DNA from: Odobenus rosmarus divergens
Lineage: Eukaryota; Chordata; Mammalia; Carnivora; Odobenidae
Direction of reading: 5' to 3'
Length of the DNA: 64,000 nt
NCBI RefSeq assembly: GCF_000321225.1
Contig: NW_004450397.1
Location: 2,804,389-2,868,388, forward strand
Shown here: positions 58,560 to 64,000 of the stretch, piece by piece
Numbering within the stretch: the stretch's first letter is position 1
Layout: each line of letters begins with the position of its first letter
Notes under the pieces: generated by a model
Database searches by the model: none
What the model was told of the DNA's origin: nothing
The model's input: only the letters and a program-made list of their open reading frames with translations
Position numbers and translations under genes: made by a program

Positions 58560-60014
58560 TACCCAAGCATCGTATCACACTAGCCCTACATCTCTTTAAA
58601 AAGAAGAATAGTTTCTTGACAAACCATATTAACAAAGCCTAACAAAATTAAGAATTCCTTAGCATCAACTAATATTCAATCCATCTTAAAATTTCTTAGA
58701 TTTTCTAAGATATGAGGGAGGGGGTTATTTGCATGATCTAAATCATCCATAACCTTGCATTTAGTTGTTATGCCTCCTAAGTTCAAAATGGGGCTTTAAC
58801 TCTGCCAACTGAGAGCTGTGAACTCTGAGAGAGTTGTGAGTTTGTCATTAGAGGGTTTGTGCTGGGAAAATTAGTCTTTTAAAGCTCCATGTTAAACTAC
58901 CCCCTAGACGCTGAACAGGGTGAGCAGTGGGCAAGAGGCTTTCTACCAAATGACCTCCAAGGGGCAACAAAGAGCTTCAGAGCAAGAACTGCTGTGGACC
59001 ACCAGCACCCAGAGGACGCTGCCTTTAATGTGTGTGTAAGCTCTCTTTGGGGAATAAGAGCAAACTGTTACTTTTCTTCCCGTTGAGACAAACATAATGC
59101 CTGACACAGTAAAACTGAACAATATTTTATAAATTGCCATCATCTTCTGCATCATTGGAGGAAGAAAGGGAAGAGTTAAGCATTAAGAAAACGTCAGCAT
59201 GGAGTCACCACACATATGTATATGCACCCCCACTCCACCAACCTTTTCTTAAAACAAGACTAGATTTTTCTTGCTTTTCAGTTTTCTGCATGTCCAATTC
59301 TCTGCTCCCCGTGTCCCTTGCAAAGTGTTGCTTACAGTTCATTTCTGATTCAAGTTTCATGGGGGGGGGCACTTCAAAGCATAGCAGAGAAAGCTATGAA
59401 CTGTGATTAGAGTCCTGGGTTTGTTGTTATTTGAGGGCTTACCACATTGAGACTATTACTCTTTTAAAGAAAAGTACCTTCATGACTTTGAAAGACAAAT
59501 ACTCTGAGCCAGCAACCTCACCTATACCTACTTACCACATTTGTAAGGGATTTATAACTTGAATTGGAGTGATAGTCTTATCAGGGAGCCTCAAACTGTA
59601 CTGTCTGGTGTGAATACCTGATTCTTCCTGACCGAACTTGTACATCCAGAAGGCACATTGGTCTTTTAACGAACAGATAAAGCTAGTACCATCATGCCTT
59701 TCATAGAGTAAGAGTTAAATGAGTTGAACTAAAGGAATTTCTTTTAAGTACTCAAAATTTGTTTTACACTTCAAATATTGTCAGTTGTGGCAGTGATTTG
59801 ATGGCTTTCTTTTTAACTTTTGAAAATCTTGAACTCATGGTTCTTTGAAGCCCAAACTCCAACTTAATTAATCCCAATACTTGCATTACCAACCTGGCTT
59901 TGAGTAGAAGCACTTTTAGGAAAGCTATACTTTAAGAATTGAGTTATAAAACTTTCCCAATGAATAGTTGTGTGAGGTGGGTGGGCTTAGGGAGGAATTT
60001 GGATAGAAAGTTTA
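58560..60014. other. Unique flank, nothing recognised
   Basis: No transposon or exon recognised. A G9 run lies near 59360. Confidence 0.4.
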
Positions 60015-60215
60015 GCTACCCTTTCTTGAGCCCTTTCTGTGTGCCAGACACTTGTATTGGGTACTTGACACGAGACAATATTTCACATTCATTAATTCAA
60101 CCATCTTCATAACCACTATGAAATTATACACTGGTATTCGCATTTTGCAGACTGGAATGCTGAGATTCAGAGAAGTTTTATGATTTTTCTCCAATTCATA
60201 CAATTAGAAACCAAG
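60015..60215 (-). mobile_element. MIR SINE, antisense
   Basis: 'tcttgagccctttctgtgtgccagacacttgtattgggtac' and 'cgcattttgcagactggaatgctgagattcagagaagttttatgatttttctccaattcata' are the reverse MIR. Confidence 0.78.
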
Positions 60216-60234
60216 GGGTTGTAAGAATTGAACA

Positions 60235-60310
60235 GAATACTACCCATAAAAAAGCTTAGAATAGAGCATGGCACATAACAAGAGCCTATTTTGGTTAGTT
60301 ATCATTATCG
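60235..60310 (+). mobile_element. MIR SINE 3'-end fragment, sense
   Basis: 'aaaagcttagaatagagcatggcacataacaagagcctattttggttagttatcatta' is the MIR 3' end. Confidence 0.65.
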
Positions 60311-60329
60311 GGACTGCTGGTAATGTAAG

Positions 60330-60860
60330 AGATTTCATGAATAAAGTAACCTGGATTGGGGTCTTGTAGCTTGAGCACAAGTTGAGCGGGCATTTAGGGG
60401 ATGACATTGTAGCATAGGAAAAATGAATAGTCTATTTGGAGAGTGACAAGCAGTCAGGTGTAATGTGACTGTGAGGTTGGAGATAGAGGGATATGGTGAG
60501 AGATGTATCCAGGAAGGAAACCCAATGGTTAGGCCCTGGAAGATCATACTATGAAAATTGGATTTGGTTTTTATTGATACTGTGATTTACATCAAAAAAG
60601 AAGATGAAATAGCCATATTTGTGTCTTGGAGTAACAATTCTTACAGCAGCATGAAGGATGGATTAGGGTCTGGAGAGAAAGGGGGGCACTAATGAGAGGC
60701 ATTACAAACGTCAAGAAAGGATTAATGAGGATCTGATCCTGTCATGGTGAAAGTCGAACAGATAGGTTGAGGCAAAAGGACTTCGTGGCAGGTCTGCTGG
60801 GGATTCAAGAATTAAAATAGTCCATGCTTCTAGTTCAGGTGATTAGAAGGATATTGATGC
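60330..60860 (-). mobile_element. L2 LINE fragment, antisense
   Basis: Blocks 'gttaggccctggaagatcatactatg..ttggatttggttttta', 'agcagcatgaaggatggattagggtctggagagaaag' and 'ggattaatgaggatctgatcctgtcatggtg' resemble reversed L2 3'-region sequence. Confidence 0.5.
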
Positions 60861-61338
60861 TAAATAACCACCATCAAAAATGTGGAATCCATGCTTCCCT
60901 TGGAGGTGTTAGCACTATCTCATCTTAGGACTGGGGCATCAGAAGGTACTGGTAATATCAGGTATTGAGGATCAACCTGAGATAGGCTTATCTCCAGGAC
61001 AGCCCACTTTTTCTTCGCCAGTGCTGTTTCCATCTCGGTTTGAGTAACTGCCATTGGAAGAGCAAAAGTTCCCCACTGGTCTTATGTCTCGTCGTAGTAT
61101 TCTTGAAATGGAAGTGAAAGGTTAGAATAGCAAGAGTCACAGATTTATTCTCCAGTTTGTGGCAAATATTACTCTTACCATAGTGAAGCAATTTATTTTC
61201 CTAGTGTGATACAAATTGTTTATACATTTCTAACACCTCTCTCCACAGAATATAAAAATATTGGTTTAATTTTCATATTGGTATTCATCAGCATTCTGGA
61301 AAACGAAAACAAGGAGGTAATTTAGCCTTCTCTGCTTG

Positions 61339-61341
<3 letters not shown>
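60861..61341. other. Unique flank, nothing recognised
   Basis: No repeat family or exon recognised. Confidence 0.4.

Positions 61342-61379
<38 letters not shown>
61342..61379. repeat. CA microsatellite, 19 units
   Basis: Uninterrupted (AC)n. Confidence 0.97.
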
Positions 61380-61382
<3 letters not shown>

Positions 61383-62059
61383 TGCATACCCAGGACATAG
61401 AATTAAATGACAAGTTAGGTCCTGGGAAAGCCTTTTGATTTGAGATTTCCAAGGATGTCCACCCTGCTCCCATTACATTTTTCTTTACCTTTGTTTTTTG
61501 GTTTCATGCCCTTTTTAATTAATCACAACATTGGGCAGCCAGACCCATTAACTGCATTTCTCATGTAGACCTTTCAGAGATGCAGCTGCAGATGCAATTT
61601 AATTTGCTGACCCATGATCGATAGCAATTAATAGAATCTCTTTAATCTTGTTGAAAGTTTGGTCTCTGGCTTCCAGTAGCTACCATCTCAAGGGAAAGGT
61701 ATCCACACATGCAGGTGATTTAGCTCCTGGGCAACATTTGCCCTCAGCCGCCTACTTTTCTTGTGACTTAGGAGGCATTTCAGAAGGCACCACTCTCCAG
61801 GGCATTTTCAACTATCATGAGAAAGTTCATCTGGGCTCCAAGATTCTTCCGCTGCAAGTTCATCATGTAAATGTTATGGACCAGAACTCTGACAAAAATA
61901 CTATACAGCACTGTTTAAATTCAGAATAGATTTGACTTTTTAAAGTGCATTATGTTAATAAAGCGGGCTTATCAATTTTCCTGGGACTTCTCCATGTTGT
62001 CTTGTGGCTAAACCAATCACTGCAATCCAGTCTTTTCCTTTTATCAGTCATAGTAATTA
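61380..62059. other. Unique flank, nothing recognised
   Basis: No repeat family or exon recognised. 61560-61640 contains clustered homeodomain-type cores (CAATTTAATTTG, GCAATTAATAG). Confidence 0.35.
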
Positions 62060-62420
62060 AAGAGTTTGTTCATTTATTCAATAGGCAATGTTTCAACTAG
62101 GAAACTAGACACTGGTTAAAACTAAATAAGGCATTTTTTCCAGCTTTAGGAGCTTATGGTCTGATGAGGCAAAGAGTAAGCCAAATTCACAGTAAGAGAG
62201 AGGAAAGTGCTGTGCTCTAGGTATGAATAGGTACACTGGGAATATTGGCAAAAGGCGGTGCATCATCATGGGCCTGTGGGAAGTCTTCCTGGGAGATGGA
62301 ACGTGTAATATGAGTTTTAAAAGAGGAATAGACTAGATGAAGAATGAGGGAAGGAGCCAATATGGTCCTGCAGTATAGAACGTGAAGTTTCTACTGACAG
62401 CTCACGTAACTGCCCCATTT
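62060..62420 (-). mobile_element. L2 LINE 3' fragment, antisense
   Basis: 'tcattTATTCAATAGGCAATG'-type start, 'ctttaggagcttatggtctgatgaggcaaagagtaagcc', 'gtgctgtgctctaggtatgaataggtac' and 'ggaagtcttcctgggagatgg' follow the reversed L2 3' end. Confidence 0.65.
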
Positions 62421-64000
62421 TGCTGATAATGAAATCCATCCGAATTGGTAAATATGTGCCTGGCACCAAATCAAGGGCTTTGAAGAAATGAAAAAAGCAA
62501 AAACAGGCCACCTTCATACTATGAAGGAATCACTTATTTGTCTTAGTGTCAAATAGCCCTCTTTCTTTATACTCAATTTGCTGACCAGTGGAATTCCCTC
62601 TAATTCTGGGTACCCAGTACACTGCAGTTTATCAAAACTCATCCTTCCATCTTAGCAGGAATTTGGGTAATGCCATCCTTCAATGGTGTTTGCATCTTTA
62701 GCCTCATTTATTGACTTTTCTTACTTGGTGTCAGATTCAACTGGGGAAATGGAAGGCTGTGGCCCCAGGGGAAAACATCAGGAAACAAGCAAGAGATGTT
62801 TTTTTGAGCAAGAATCCCTTTGGAAATGACAACATGAGGATGGACATGCACTCTGTAAACTATAAGACTAGACCTGAAACCAATTGCCAAAAAGCTTCCT
62901 ATATACCAATAATAAAAAGATGTTAGACATCATCTTGCAGATAAGATTTGAGGTTACTGGTTATATAAATAAAAGGCATATGATTTGTAAATTGCAAGTA
63001 TAAAATGTCTAAGGTGCATACGTGTATATATTTGTATCTACGTGTCAATAGCAGCAGGTCCATATACCTATAAAAATGTAAATGGCTAGAGGCATTATGG
63101 CGGACTCATGGCTGGGTCATGGAGATCACATACCCGATACGTTCGCCTTTCCAAGCTCATACACTCTGCTCCCACTTTTGTACCTAATGATTGCAGCCTT
63201 GTTTAGCCTACAGTAATTCTGATCCCATCTTTGCCTTACTGTGAAGCATTTCATTAGTTCTGCTTGTTCATAGATTTAATTTTCCATCCCTAATCATTTG
63301 TGGCTCATGTGGTCCATCGATTTAAGAGAGAAGCTGAACATGAGCGAAGGAGATTTGCAGAGGGGAATGAAAATAAGCTGTCATGGAGCCTAAGATCATT
63401 GCAGTGACAATAAGATATATGTATAAAAAAGAAAACAGTATTTCTTATTAAATGTGCCAAATATTAACATGAACATACGGTTGGGGGTTTTGTTTGCTTT
63501 CGCTGGGGTTTTTTTCTTTTTCAACTAGATAATCATTTCTGTTTAAGAGGCCTTATCTTCCAGTTACCTGCTCTGTTTACTATCCGATGCGGCCCTGCAG
63601 GGCACCACTCCTAGAAGAGGAACAGAGGAGGACTTCCCTGGGCATCCAGGTATGCCCGAGGATACTTGCATGCAGCTGGAGGAGGATGTTCTCCAAGCCA
63701 CTTCACTCATTTACATGAGACACAGTCCTATCCCGCAGGTTGGGCTGGTGCCACCTTCAGTTCTCAAGAGAACCCAGCAATGTTCCAGGAGTTTCTTACC
63801 ACTCAGTTGCCTGTTGCTCAGCCTGACAAGTACTCTGCTCTCAGGAATGTTAACTTTAATTGCTTGAGCTTGCCTTAGAAAACCACTTGTATCTTCCAAC
63901 TCATGAACTACTGAACAGCTCTATAAGGCATACTTTGGATATAGACAGTAGTAAGAGAGGCCCCAGCACCATTCATGAGTGACAGCAGAGACGAGCAGTA
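62421..64000. other. Unique flank, nothing recognised
   Basis: About 1.6 kb without recognised transposon, exon or RNA gene. The overlapping 71- and 70-codon frames at 63652-63878 have no domain signature. Confidence 0.4.

Noticed and set aside
55821..64000. Searched for the neighbouring BARD1 gene
   Set aside because: No BARD1 exon is visible. In human it lies well downstream, on the opposite strand.

Overview
The window is mammalian nuclear DNA, most likely from a caniform carnivore on the arctoid side (bear, seal or mustelid). It carries twelve copies of the carnivore tRNA-Lys-derived SINE (SINEC, recognised by its GCCTGGGTGGCTCAG head, CT-rich body and AAATAAA/AATCTTT tail), and none resembles the dog-specific SINEC_Cf subtype. 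Older mammalian repeats (MIR, L2, L1, MER5A, MER20, an MLT1-like LTR) fill much of the rest. The only coding sequence I can support is the terminal exon of VWC2L (brorin-like) on the + strand at 54416-54564. It follows a canonical AG acceptor and ends at a TAG codon. No bacterial, viral, CRISPR or organellar genes are present.

Layout. Bases 1-54415 are read as intronic sequence of VWC2L upstream of its last exon. This is a mosaic of decayed repeats and unique DNA. 1-14400 is repeat-rich, with MIR, L2, old L1 3' ends and five SINEs. 14400-21050 holds no SINE or L1 that I recognise. 21-30 kb has scattered L2, MIR and one SINE, plus a GC-elevated unique stretch near 27 kb. 30-33.6 kb is mostly unique and contains a long hairpin. 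33.6-45 kb is the densest repeat region: an MLT1-like LTR, tandem SINEs around a 50-base assembly gap, L1 nested in MER5A, and a long decayed L2. 45-54 kb mixes MIR, L2 and microsatellites. After the exon, 54565 to about 55820 is the probable 3' UTR. The rest, with a MER20 element, one SINE, MIR and L2 relics, is downstream flank. In human the next gene on this side is BARD1 (known synteny); nothing of it is visible here.

The most unusual structure is a 72-bp inverted repeat, identical over all 72 bases, with arms at 40389-40460 and 41441-41512. The second arm interrupts an ancient L2 open reading frame and looks like a recent inverted templated insertion. Also notable are a 44-bp imperfect hairpin at 31458-31580, a perfect 12-bp inverted repeat with homeodomain-type cores at 19343-19371, an 18-bp x3 minisatellite just upstream of the VWC2L terminal acceptor, and an L1 with a 5' inversion inside MER5A. 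I found no evidence of a new gene system. Repeat names rest on recalled consensus sequences, not a database run, and repeat edges are approximate unless target-site duplications fix them.
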